Assembly: GCA_049609325.1 (NCBI GenBank)
Contig: JBMYYK010000032.1
Span: forward strand, 1-23,148
Length of the DNA stretch: 23,148 nt
Source of the DNA: GCA-2733415 sp049609325
GTDB taxonomy: Bacteria; Bacteroidota; Bacteroidia; Flavobacteriales; Flavobacteriaceae
Direction of reading: 5' to 3'
The position numbers and the translations under genes were made by a program. The first letter of the stretch is position 1. Every line of letters starts with the position of its first letter. Positions 8,315 to 15,174 of the stretch are shown piece by piece. Below the pieces are notes generated by a model. The model had not been told where the DNA came from. It saw nothing but the letters and a program-made list of their open reading frames with translations, and made no database searches.

Positions 8315-8388
8315 GGTCCCATAGCTCAGTTGGTTAGAGCATCTGACTCATAATCAGAGGGTCACTGGTTCGAGCCCAGTTGGGACCA
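8315..8388 (+). tRNA. tRNA with CAT anticodon (elongator Met or Ile2)
   Basis: A complete 74-nt cloverleaf. The acceptor stem pairs GGTCCCA with TGGGACC, the discriminator is A and the anticodon loop is CTCATAA (anticodon CAT). Automatic tools would label it tRNA-Met. The acceptor stem has C4-G69 and C5-G68 pairs, reported as recognition elements for lysidine synthase TilS in tRNA-Ile2. It may therefore be a tRNA-Ile that reads AUA after lysidine modification. The initiator type is unlikely because the acceptor end is fully paired. The CCA end is not fully encoded. Confidence 0.93.
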
Positions 8389-8399
8389 CCTTTAATTAC

Positions 8400-8427
8400 A
8401 AGCCTTACAGAAATGTGAGGCTTTTTT
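8400..8427 (+). terminator. Intrinsic terminator after the tRNA
   Basis: A 10-bp stem (8400-8409 with 8414-8423, one T-G wobble) closes a GAAA tetraloop and is followed by a T-run ending at 8427. It starts 12 nt after the tRNA. Confidence 0.88.
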
Positions 8428-8492
8428 GTTATCCGGCATGGTTATTCTGACGAACACTTAACCAGAAAACGCATAAATATCAACTAATAAAT

Positions 8493-8945
8493 CTATCTAA
8501 TTTCAATGATTTGTTGTTTCACCCCATTAAATACAAACTCATCGTCTACAGATTTACCTAACAGAAGACGACCAATTGGAGAACTTGGGGAAATTGCCAA
8601 ATAGATATGACCATCAATAGCTATTTTCCCAACGCTAATAGCAATAAAATACTTAGCTATATTTGTTGTAACCAAACTCCCCAAACATACCACGTCGGAC
8701 TGCACATTACAATCTACTTTTGATAATAACATCTGCTGATTTTGCAGCGCTTTAAGCTGATTTCCGGCCTTTTCACGCTCCAATTGCAACATGGCACGTC
8801 CTGTTTCATGTTTATCACCTGCAGAACTTTTAGTTTCTGATTGTAAGGAGTCTTGAATACTAGCAATTCTATCAGTAATTGCTAAAAGCCTTGAGTTCAG
8901 AAATTGTTTACACTCTTGTTGTAATTGATCTTTAACTGCCATCAT
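8493..8945 (-). CDS. GreA/GreB-like transcription factor
   Basis: A 150-residue protein with the two-part Gre layout. The N-terminal coiled coil (about 5-75) is followed by a C-terminal FKBP-like domain containing the YLAISPSSPIGRLLLGKSVDDEF segment, close to the Gre family's SP(xS)PxGxALLGKxxGD motif. The coiled-coil tip reads GDKHETGRA, with D44 and E47 placed like the D41/E44 pair that Gre factors insert into the RNA polymerase secondary channel. This suggests RNA cleavage-stimulating or related polymerase-binding activity rather than an inert fold. It differs from canonical GreA in the rest of the tip, so it may be a Gre paralogue. Its start overlaps the upstream oxidoreductase stop by 4 bp (ATGA), implying translational coupling. 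Confidence 0.8.
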   Translation of the reverse strand: MMAVKDQLQQECKQFLNSRLLAITDRIASIQDSLQSETKSSAGDKHETGRAMLQLEREKAGNQLKALQNQQMLLSKVDCNVQSDVVCLGSLVTTNIAKYFIAISVGKIAIDGHIYLAISPSSPIGRLLLGKSVDDEFVFNGVKQQIIEIR

Positions 8946-10054
8946 AATAAATCAGCTAATTCTTTACCTATCAAACTACCAATAGCCACACCCATGCCTC
9001 CTAAACGCACACCACAATACACGTGATTAGAAAGTGGCTTGACGACTGTTTTCTTTTGGTTACCCACGCCCATAATACCAGTCCATCTGTGGTCTATTTC
9101 AAAAGAGGTGTTTGGTAAAATTATTTCTTTTAAATGGCGTTCTAATTGCTTCTGAATTAACTCTGAAGTTTCCATAACAGTAGTTTCTTCAGCTTTAAAA
9201 TCTAAATTTCTACCACCACCGAAAAGTATGCGATTATTTATATTTCTGAAATAATAGTATCCTTCATCAAAATGAAATGTCCCTTTAATATGTAAGTCTT
9301 GTATTGGTTTTGTGATTACTACTTGCGCTCGTGCTGGCACAACATCTTCGTTTAATAACTCTTTGGCAAATCCGTTTGTAGCAATAATTAATTTTCCAGT
9401 CTCAAAAGAAAAATCCGAGTTTAAATGTACTGTTACTGAATTAGAGCTCTCTGAAAACGATATCACTTTTGTGTTATTCAAAATTTTAATGCCATTCACC
9501 TGGGCAAGCTGTAACAATTCGCCCATCATTCGCCCTGTATCAATCTGACCTTCAAACTGATTAAACACATAATTCTCCTTCACGTTTTTAAAGTGAAACT
9601 TATTTCCAGTTACACTAAATACATCGGCTTTAAAAATTGGCCATAAAAGTTGATTCACATAACTTAACTTCTCTTCACAAGCATCAAACAAACCATTAGA
9701 ATTAGAAAACAATTCATAACTCCCGTGCTGCTGAAAATCGATAGTTTTATCACCTAAAGTGTTACGAAGTAACTCTAAACCTTTCCAGCGCTTTTCTACC
9801 AACTGCATCACCTCATCTTCAGAATGTGATTTCAAATCTGATAAAATTTCCGAAAGACTTCCAAAACATGCAAACCCTGCATTTTTAGTACTCGCTCCTT
9901 GTGGTAACAATCCGCGTTCTAACACAATAATTTTTGCATTAGGGTATTTTTTTCGCAAGCTTAGTGCAGTATTTAACCCCACTATGCCACTACCAACAAT
10001 AGTAAAATCAACACCAGAAAACCATTCTTCTTTCTCCCAATAACTTAAATTCAT
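8942..10054 (-). CDS. FAD-dependent amine/amino-acid oxidoreductase (DAO family)
   Basis: A 370-residue flavoprotein of the D-amino-acid-oxidase fold, which oxidises C-N bonds of amines or amino acids. The dinucleotide-binding GSGIVG is at 21-26. The KIIVLERGLLPQGAS segment ends the Rossmann beta-2 strand with the ribose-binding glutamate. ASTKNAGFACFG is a conserved FAD-contact region. The C-terminal YCGVRLGGMGVAIGS loop also touches the flavin. It resembles gamma-glutamylputrescine oxidase or glycine oxidase-like enzymes, but the substrate cannot be read from the sequence. It is coupled by an ATGA overlap to a Gre-like gene. An exact -7 box only 5 nt before the ATG, just after the accC terminator, suggests its own, possibly leaderless, transcript. 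Confidence 0.85.
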   Translation of the reverse strand: MNLSYWEKEEWFSGVDFTIVGSGIVGLNTALSLRKKYPNAKIIVLERGLLPQGASTKNAGFACFGSLSEILSDLKSHSEDEVMQLVEKRWKGLELLRNTLGDKTIDFQQHGSYELFSNSNGLFDACEEKLSYVNQLLWPIFKADVFSVTGNKFHFKNVKENYVFNQFEGQIDTGRMMGELLQLAQVNGIKILNNTKVISFSESSNSVTVHLNSDFSFETGKLIIATNGFAKELLNEDVVPARAQVVITKPIQDLHIKGTFHFDEGYYYFRNINNRILFGGGRNLDFKAEETTVMETSELIQKQLERHLKEIILPNTSFEIDHRWTGIMGVGNQKKTVVKPLSNHVYCGVRLGGMGVAIGSLIGKELADLL

Positions 10055-10059
10055 AGTTT

Positions 10060-10067
10060 CAAAACTA
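10060..10067 (-). promoter_or_regulatory. -7 box directly before the FAD oxidoreductase gene
   Basis: On the minus strand TAGTTTTG matches TAnnTTTG exactly and ends 5 nt before the ATG at 10054. It lies between the accC terminator and the gene, where a new promoter is needed. No -33 TTG at a suitable distance was seen. Confidence 0.4.
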
Positions 10068-10068
10068 A

Positions 10069-10095
10069 AAAAAGCTCCTCAATAAGGAGCTTTTT
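10069..10095. terminator. Intrinsic terminator downstream of accC
   Basis: A perfect 11-bp inverted repeat (10069-10079 with 10085-10095) with loop CAATA. The core is GCTCCT/AGGAGC with flanking A and T tracts. It begins 17 nt after the accC stop and would end the fabH-accB-accC transcript. Confidence 0.92.
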
Positions 10096-10112
10096 AATTA
10101 TAATTGAAGTAC

Positions 10113-11468
10113 TTATATGGTACTTGTCTTTTTTTCCATTACAAAATCTTCCATAAATTTTGTAGTGTAGTTTCCAGAAATATAATCTGGATGATCCATT
10201 AATTGTCTATGGAAAGGAATCGTTGTTTTTACACCTTCAATAACAAACTCATCTAAAGCACGCTTCATTTTATTAATTGCTTCTTCTCTAGTTTGAGCCG
10301 TAGTAATTAATTTAGCGATCATAGAATCATAGTTTGGCGGAATCATATATCCTGCGTACACATGAGTATCTAAACGCACACCGTGACCCCCTGGGGCATG
10401 TAATGTTGTGATCTTACCTGGTGATGGTCTGAAATCATGATACGGGTCTTCCGCATTAATTCTACACTCAATTGAATGCAATTGTGGGTAGTAGTTTTTA
10501 CCAGAAATTGGTACTCCTGCTGCAACCATAATTTGCTCACGTATCAAGTCATAATCAACTACTTCTTCAGTAATTGGGTGTTCAACCTGAATACGTGTAT
10601 TCATTTCCATGAAATAGAAGTTTCTATGCTTATCTACCAAAAACTCTACAGTTCCTGCACCTTCATATTTAATATATTCAGCGGCTTTTACTGCTGCTTC
10701 TCCCATTCTATCACGTAACTCATCAGTCATGAATGGCGAAGGCGTTTCTTCTGTTAATTTTTGATGACGACGTTGTACAGAACAATCTCTTTCAGATAAA
10801 TGACACGCATTTCCGTTAGAATCTCCAACAACCTGAATTTCAATATGTCTTGGCTCTTCAATAAGCTTTTCCATATACATATCGTCATTTCCGAAAGCAG
10901 CTTTAGACTCTTGACGTGCAGAATCCCACGCGTCTTTTAAATCTTCTGGCTTCCAAACTGCACGCATCCCTTTTCCTCCACCTCCGGCAGAAGCTTTAAG
11001 CATTACAGGATATCCTGTTTCTACAGCAATTTTTTCACACTCTTCAAACGACTGAATAACACCTTCACTACCTGGCACACATGGTACTCCAGCAGCAATC
11101 ATGGTAGACTTAGCATTGGCTTTATCTCCCATTCTATCAATCATATCACCAGACGCACCAATAAATTTAATATCGTGCTCGTCACAAATTCTTGAAAACT
11201 TCGCATTTTCAGATAAGAATCCGTATCCTGGATGTATCGCATCTGCATTTGTAATTTCTGCAGCAGCGATAATATTTGACATTTTTAAATAAGATTCACT
11301 ACTTGGCGCTGGCCCTATACACACGGCTTCATCAGCAAACTTTACGTGCAAACTTTCAGCATCAGCTTTAGAGTATACCGCAACAGTTTTTATTCCCATC
11401 TCTTTACACGTTCTAATAACACGCAAAGCGATTTCACCTCTATTGGCGATTAATATTTTTTTAAACAT
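10113..11468 (-). CDS. accC: Acetyl-CoA carboxylase, biotin carboxylase subunit
   Basis: This ATP-grasp enzyme carboxylates biotin on AccB using bicarbonate and ATP, the first half-reaction of fatty-acid synthesis. The 451 residues match the family length. Motifs visible are the N-terminal FKKILIANRGEIALRV, the glycine-rich ATP-binding loop GGGGKGM at 162-168, the HLSERDCSVQRRHQKL segment and the catalytic EMNTRIQVEHPITEEV. The AccA and AccD carboxyltransferase genes are absent here. It is the last gene of fabH-accB-accC and is separated from accB by 61 bp containing a hairpin. Confidence 0.97.
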   Translation of the reverse strand: MFKKILIANRGEIALRVIRTCKEMGIKTVAVYSKADAESLHVKFADEAVCIGPAPSSESYLKMSNIIAAAEITNADAIHPGYGFLSENAKFSRICDEHDIKFIGASGDMIDRMGDKANAKSTMIAAGVPCVPGSEGVIQSFEECEKIAVETGYPVMLKASAGGGGKGMRAVWKPEDLKDAWDSARQESKAAFGNDDMYMEKLIEEPRHIEIQVVGDSNGNACHLSERDCSVQRRHQKLTEETPSPFMTDELRDRMGEAAVKAAEYIKYEGAGTVEFLVDKHRNFYFMEMNTRIQVEHPITEEVVDYDLIREQIMVAAGVPISGKNYYPQLHSIECRINAEDPYHDFRPSPGKITTLHAPGGHGVRLDTHVYAGYMIPPNYDSMIAKLITTAQTREEAINKMKRALDEFVIEGVKTTIPFHRQLMDHPDYISGNYTTKFMEDFVMEKKTSTI

Positions 11469-11484
11469 AACCTAAGATGTTAAA

Positions 11485-11516
11485 AAGTCTCATTCTTACC
11501 AATAAAAATGAGACTT
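11485..11516 (-). terminator. Terminator-like hairpin between accB and accC
   Basis: A perfect 9-bp inverted repeat (11485-11493 with 11508-11516) has a 14-nt loop. On the minus strand it is followed at once by T5. It lies between the accB stop and the accC ATG, so it could act as a partial terminator, an RNA-processing site or a stabiliser setting the AccB to AccC ratio. The long loop makes termination weaker than the other hairpins listed. Confidence 0.5.
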
Positions 11517-11529
11517 ATATTTTTTTACA

Positions 11530-12021
11530 TTATGATGGATCAACTAAGAATAAAGGTTGATCAAATTCTACTGGAGAAGCGTCATCAACTAAAATTTTAA
11601 CGATTTTTCCTGAAACTTCAGATTCAATTTCGTTAAATAATTTCATTGCTTCAATGATACATAATACGTCACCTTCTGCAATAGTTTGACCTACCTCAAC
11701 AAACATAGGCTTGTCTGGAGATGGCTTTCTATACATTGTTCCAATTATTGGAGATTTTACTGTGATGTATTTTGAATCATCAGACGCAGGTGTAGCAGCA
11801 GGTGCCGCTACTTCTGGCGCAGCAGCTGGAGTTGCTACTGGTGCCGCTGGCGCTGCAGGCATCACTTGTGCTGCCGGCATTGGCATTTGTTGTACAATAG
11901 TTGTTGCTTCATCACCACCTGTTTTGATAGTAATTTTCACATCTTCCATTTCTAACTTTACTTCACTAGCTCCTGATTTAGCTACGAATTTTATTAAATT
12001 TTGAATTTCTTTTAAATCCAT
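11530..12021 (-). CDS. accB: Acetyl-CoA carboxylase, biotin carboxyl carrier protein
   Basis: This protein carries biotin between the carboxylase and carboxyltransferase sites. The 163-residue product begins with a helical N-terminal region (1-45). An alanine/proline-rich flexible linker follows (about 48-79), then the biotinyl domain (about 84-163). K127 in IIEAMKLFNE is the biotin-accepting lysine. The linker DNA is GC-richer than its surroundings only because of Ala and Pro codons, not because of transfer. It starts 12 bp after fabH ends on the same strand. Confidence 0.97.
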   Translation of the reverse strand: MDLKEIQNLIKFVAKSGASEVKLEMEDVKITIKTGGDEATTIVQQMPMPAAQVMPAAPAAPVATPAAAPEVAAPAATPASDDSKYITVKSPIIGTMYRKPSPDKPMFVEVGQTIAEGDVLCIIEAMKLFNEIESEVSGKIVKILVDDASPVEFDQPLFLVDPS

Positions 12022-12033
12022 GATACGTTGGTT

Positions 12034-13047
12034 TTATTTGTTGTTGTTTTTTGTGTCATATGCCCATTTTAAATAGATAGACCCCCATGTGAATCCACCT
12101 CCAAATGCAGCAAATACAATATTATCTCCTTTTTTTAATTGAGTTTCATAATCATTCAACAGTAATGGTAATGTCGCAGATGTTGTGTTTCCATAGCGCT
12201 GAATATTCATCAACACCTTTTCATCTTCTAATCCCATTTTATTAGATGTAGCATCAATAATACGCTTATTTGCTTGATGAGCTACCAACCAATTAACATC
12301 ATCATGTGTTAAGTTATTGCGCTCCATTATTTTTTGACTTACATCAGCCATATTAGATACTGCATATTTAAACACAGTTCTTCCTTCTTGATGTACAAAG
12401 TGCTGTTTATTTTTAACCGTTTCTTCAGATGCCGGTAAAATAGAACCTCCTGCGTCAATTTTCAAAAATTCTCTTCCTACACCATCACTTCTCAAGTACT
12501 GGTCTTTATAGCCAAGTCCTTCTTCATTAGGCTCAAACAACACTGCGCCTCCACCATCACCGAAAATGATTGATGTTGCTCTATCTTCATAATCTATAAT
12601 TGACGACATTTTATCTGCACCAATTAAGAGTACTTTTTTGTAACGCCCAGATTCAATATAAGATGCTGCCGTAGCAATACCATACAAGAAACTTGAGCAT
12701 GCTGCACATAAATCATAGGCAAACGCATTAGTTGCCCCTATTTTAGAAGCTACATACACCCCTGTAGATGCTACAGGCATATCTGGTGTTGCCGTTGCTA
12801 AAATTACGGCGTCTATATCTTTTGGATCTAAATTGGCTTTTGCTATTAAATTTTGTGCAGCTTTAATAGCTAAATAAGAAGTACCTTCACCCTCTTCTTC
12901 TTTAAGCAATCGTCTTTCTTTTATACCAGTACGAGTAGTAATCCACTCATCATTGGTATCCACCAATGTTTCTAAAATTTCATTGGTTAACACATAGTCC
13001 GGAACGTATCCTCCAACTGCTGTTATTGCTGCGGTGATTTTATTCAT
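12034..13047 (-). CDS. fabH: Beta-ketoacyl-ACP synthase III
   Basis: This condensing enzyme starts fatty-acid chains by joining an acyl-CoA primer to malonyl-ACP. The catalytic triad is complete: C117 in DLCAACSSFLYG, H257 in WLVAHQANKRI and N287 in RYGNTTSATLP. The C-terminal FAAFGGGFTWGS motif is also present. I start the gene at the ATG at 13047 (337 residues). The extra upstream in-frame codons from 13119 run through a hairpin and start about where transcription should begin, and they lack family similarity. Branched-chain primer preference is common in this phylum but cannot be read here. It leads fabH-accB-accC. Confidence 0.95.
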   Translation of the reverse strand: MNKITAAITAVGGYVPDYVLTNEILETLVDTNDEWITTRTGIKERRLLKEEEGEGTSYLAIKAAQNLIAKANLDPKDIDAVILATATPDMPVASTGVYVASKIGATNAFAYDLCAACSSFLYGIATAASYIESGRYKKVLLIGADKMSSIIDYEDRATSIIFGDGGGAVLFEPNEEGLGYKDQYLRSDGVGREFLKIDAGGSILPASEETVKNKQHFVHQEGRTVFKYAVSNMADVSQKIMERNNLTHDDVNWLVAHQANKRIIDATSNKMGLEDEKVLMNIQRYGNTTSATLPLLLNDYETQLKKGDNIVFAAFGGGFTWGSIYLKWAYDTKNNNK

Positions 13048-13063
13048 GTTATAGTTTTCGTTA

Positions 13064-13101
13064 AAAAAAGAGCTCGAAAACAATGTTTTTTGCTCTTTTT
13101 T
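13064..13101 (-). terminator. Terminator-like hairpin in the fabH leader
   Basis: A 10-bp perfect inverted repeat (13064-13073 with 13092-13101) contains a nested 5-bp stem (13077-13081 with 13085-13089). On the minus strand it ends in seven T's, with the last about 15 nt before the fabH ATG. It lies between the predicted fabH promoter and the start codon, the position of an attenuator. The sequence is symmetric, so it might instead back up the rpmF terminator. Confidence 0.55.
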
Positions 13102-13116
13102 GTTCAAAAAGTAATG

Positions 13117-13146
13117 CAAAGTAACCTCTTTCTAAGAGATATGCAA
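13117..13146 (-). promoter_or_regulatory. Promoter of fabH-accB-accC
   Basis: On the minus strand TTG (13144-13146) is followed after 19 nt by TTACTTTG (13117-13124), one mismatch from TAnnTTTG. It lies just downstream of the rpmF terminator, where a new promoter is needed. Predicted start is near 13110, giving a leader of about 60 nt. Confidence 0.6.
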
Positions 13147-13168
13147 GTTTTTTGAATTTTATAAAAAC

Positions 13169-13196
13169 AAAAAAAACTCTCACTTTCGTGAGAGTT
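13169..13196 (-). terminator. Intrinsic terminator after rpmF
   Basis: A perfect 9-bp stem (13175-13183 with 13188-13196) with a 4-nt loop is followed on the minus strand by T8 (13169-13176 as A's on plus). It starts 27 nt after the rpmF stop and separates DUF177-rpmF from fabH. Confidence 0.92.
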
Positions 13197-13223
13197 AATC
13201 TTATATAGTATACGCTATATTAT

Positions 13224-13427
13224 TTAATCTTCTACTTCTTCTTCAACAGAGTTGTCAATTACAACTTGACCTCTGTGGTATAATTTACCTTCAAACCAGT
13301 GAGCTCTGTGGTATAAGTGCGCTTCTCCAGTAGTAGGGCAAGTAGCTATTTGAGGTACAGTTGCCTTATAGTGAGTTCTTCTTTTATCTCTTCTAGTTTT
13401 TGAGATTTTTCTCTTAGGATGTGCCAT
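13224..13427 (-). CDS. rpmF: 50S ribosomal protein L32
   Basis: A 67-residue large-subunit protein. The N-terminal MAHPKRKISKTRRDKRR is the L32 signature, followed by PQIATCPTTGEAHLYHRAHW. Zinc-ribbon L32 proteins have four cysteines, whereas this one keeps only C30, so it is the zinc-independent form. The acidic C-terminus (EEEVED) is a common flavobacterial extension. It follows the DUF177 gene after 7 bp; this pairing is conserved across bacteria. Confidence 0.96.
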   Translation of the reverse strand: MAHPKRKISKTRRDKRRTHYKATVPQIATCPTTGEAHLYHRAHWFEGKLYHRGQVVIDNSVEEEVED

Positions 13428-13434
13428 TTTCTTC

Positions 13435-13962
13435 TTATTTGTCTGTTAATAGATTCTTTAATTTATTCCAACGAGGATCAATTTCTGCATTATCTTCCTC
13501 GGCATTCTTTATTATTTTATACTCTTCAATTTTTGATAATATTTCGGTATCTAAACTGCCATCTTCAACTCCTGGATGAATCAATTTAGAAGGTTTAGCT
13601 AATACTATCATTTCATAAATATATTGCTTAACATCTACTTCATACTCACCATGTGGTAGTATTAAAATTTCTTCATTATCGTCATTAAACTCCTCACCAA
13701 ATTTTACAATCAATTTTAAGTTAGCCTCTATTGGCTTATTAAATGCTTCATTGGTCAAATCGCAGTTGACATTAATGGTGCCTTGAGTATTAAACTCCAA
13801 CTCCATCATTGTTGATTTTTTATTTAACAACATATCAACTTGCATTGCTACGTCATTAAACTCATCATAACCGAAATAATCAAAGAACGTTTTTGTTATC
13901 TCAAAATCAAAATGATGTTCTCCTTCTTTTAATCCAACAAATGGGATTACAAACTCTTTCAT
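13435..13962 (-). CDS. DUF177/YceD family protein
   Basis: A 175-residue protein encoded directly upstream of rpmF, the classic position of the DUF177 (YceD) family. In plants and bacteria the family has been linked to 23S rRNA accumulation and ribosome assembly. Visible family features are the paired beta strands around TINVNCDLTNEAF, an acidic loop (FGEEFNDDNEE) and the EVDVKQYIYEMIVLAKP segment. The usual C-terminal cysteine cluster is absent, as in many Bacteroidetes members, and the C-terminus ends with DPRWNKLKNLL, a conserved WxxLxxL element. Identification rests mainly on synteny and that ending. Confidence 0.82.
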   Translation of the reverse strand: MKEFVIPFVGLKEGEHHFDFEITKTFFDYFGYDEFNDVAMQVDMLLNKKSTMMELEFNTQGTINVNCDLTNEAFNKPIEANLKLIVKFGEEFNDDNEEILILPHGEYEVDVKQYIYEMIVLAKPSKLIHPGVEDGSLDTEILSKIEEYKIIKNAEEDNAEIDPRWNKLKNLLTDK

Positions 13963-13998
13963 ACCTCACTTTTTTGAAAAACAATGATTTCGAGCGCG

Positions 13999-14006
13999 CA
14001 AAGATA
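13999..14006 (-). promoter_or_regulatory. -7 box upstream of DUF177-rpmF
   Basis: On the minus strand TATCTTTG is an exact TAnnTTTG match, 36 nt before the ATG at 13962, in the 89-bp gap after pdxA. No good -33 TTG. Confidence 0.5.
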
Positions 14007-14051
14007 GGAAATAATATTTTACATACACGCTAGATATCAACATTTTTTTGT

Positions 14052-15095
14052 TTATATCTTTTTTCTCTTTTTCAAAACATCCCGGGTAAGAGCTTCATAC
14101 TCACTCCTGTGCTTCACGATACTAATTGCAGTAAACATAGCCTCTTTAAAAGAACTCGCATCTGCAACACCTTTACCAGCTACCTCATAAGCAGTACCGT
14201 GATCTGGTGATGTTCTTACTTCTGACAACCCTGCTGTATAATTTACACCATTACCAAATGTTAATGTTTTAAATGGTATTAAGCCTTGATCATGGTATGA
14301 TGCAACCACCGCATCAAATTTTTTGTAATTATTGGAACCAAAAAAACTATCTGCTGCATATGGCCCATATACCAATATGTTATTATTATTCAACTCAGCT
14401 ATTGTTGGCTTCAACACCTCATCATCTTCTTGCCCAATCACACCGTTATCACCCGAGTGAGGATTAATACCTAATACTGCTATTTTGGGTTTTCTAATTC
14501 TAAAATCTTTTTTTAGCGATTCATGTATAGTTGTGATTTTATCCTTGATGACTTTTGGAGTAATTCCAGACGCTACATCTTTAACAGCTACATGATCTGT
14601 TAACAATCCTATTTTTAACTCGTCAGACACCATAAACATCAATGGGTTTCCCTTTAATTCTTGCGCTAAGAAATCTGTATGTCCAGGAAATGTAAATGTA
14701 TCTGACTGAATATTTGATTTGTTAATTGGCGCTGTTAACAGCGCATTTATTTTTCCGCTTTTTAAGGCTTCAGTTGCTGACTTTAACGATTTGATAGCAT
14801 ATTCTCCTGCTTTAGAGGTTTCTTTACCAAAATTAAAATTAAACGGTTCGTCCCAAACATTAATGATATTGAGTTTTTTATCAACCAATTTATCTAGCGA
14901 TTCTACTTTTTGTGTTTGAGTAGTTATATTTAAATGCTTTTTTAAAAACTGAATAGCTTTCTGCGATGCAAACACTACCGGCGTGCAAAAATCAAACATT
15001 CTAGGATCAGAAAATGTTTTCAATACAATTTCAGGACCTATCCCATTCAAATCCCCTATTGATATTCCTACAATTATTTTTTTATCCATATCCAT
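14052..15095 (-). CDS. pdxA: 4-hydroxythreonine-4-phosphate dehydrogenase
   Basis: This enzyme oxidises 4-phosphohydroxy-L-threonine in the DXP-dependent pathway to pyridoxal phosphate. At 347 residues it is full length. Three metal-binding histidines align in spacing with E. coli PdxA (H166, H211, H266): H168 in LLTDHVA, H213 in NPHSGDNG and H268 in SYHDQGLIP. The N-terminal GDLNGIGPE and PGHTDFLAQ motifs are also present. An ATG two codons in could also serve as start. It is divergent from riboflavin synthase and probably monocistronic, because a new -7 box follows before DUF177. No pdxJ is in the window. Confidence 0.96.
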   Translation of the reverse strand: MDMDKKIIVGISIGDLNGIGPEIVLKTFSDPRMFDFCTPVVFASQKAIQFLKKHLNITTQTQKVESLDKLVDKKLNIINVWDEPFNFNFGKETSKAGEYAIKSLKSATEALKSGKINALLTAPINKSNIQSDTFTFPGHTDFLAQELKGNPLMFMVSDELKIGLLTDHVAVKDVASGITPKVIKDKITTIHESLKKDFRIRKPKIAVLGINPHSGDNGVIGQEDDEVLKPTIAELNNNNILVYGPYAADSFFGSNNYKKFDAVVASYHDQGLIPFKTLTFGNGVNYTAGLSEVRTSPDHGTAYEVAGKGVADASSFKEAMFTAISIVKHRSEYEALTRDVLKKRKKI

Positions 15096-15135
15096 TCAAT
15101 CACTATTAAATACCTTTCAACAACATAATTTGTTG

Positions 15136-15143
15136 TAATTTTG
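15136..15143 (+). promoter_or_regulatory. -7 box upstream of riboflavin synthase
   Basis: TAATTTTG is an exact TAnnTTTG match, 31 nt before the ATG at 15175. It lies 5 bp from the opposing pdxA box, so the two promoters overlap. No TTG at the -33 distance. Confidence 0.5.
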
Positions 15144-15148
15144 AGCCA

Positions 15149-15156
15149 CAAAAGTA
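15149..15156 (-). promoter_or_regulatory. -7 box upstream of pdxA
   Basis: On the minus strand TACTTTTG is an exact match, with a TTG 16 nt further upstream (slightly short spacing), overlapping the ribE start region. Predicted leader is about 45-50 nt. Confidence 0.5.
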
Positions 15157-15174
15157 ACCAAATAATTCTTAACA

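Noticed and set aside
11770..11890. Local rise in GC in accB as a sign of transferred DNA
   Set aside because: It is explained by Ala and Pro codons of the flexible linker.
11711..12004. Plus-strand reading frame rich in Ala and Gly opposite accB
   Set aside because: It is the shadow of the Ala/Pro-rich AccB linker, with no promoter and no recognisable fold.
13048..13119. Longer fabH start at 13119
   Set aside because: The extra 24 residues come from the leader hairpin and begin at about the promoter. The normal FabH N-terminus starts at the ATG at 13047.
13224..13427. Loss of zinc cysteines in L32 as a novel variant
   Set aside because: The one-cysteine form is, as far as I recall, usual in Bacteroidetes L32.
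15096..15174. Possible FMN riboswitch before riboflavin synthase
   Set aside because: The leader is only about 25 nt and has none of the conserved RFN element.
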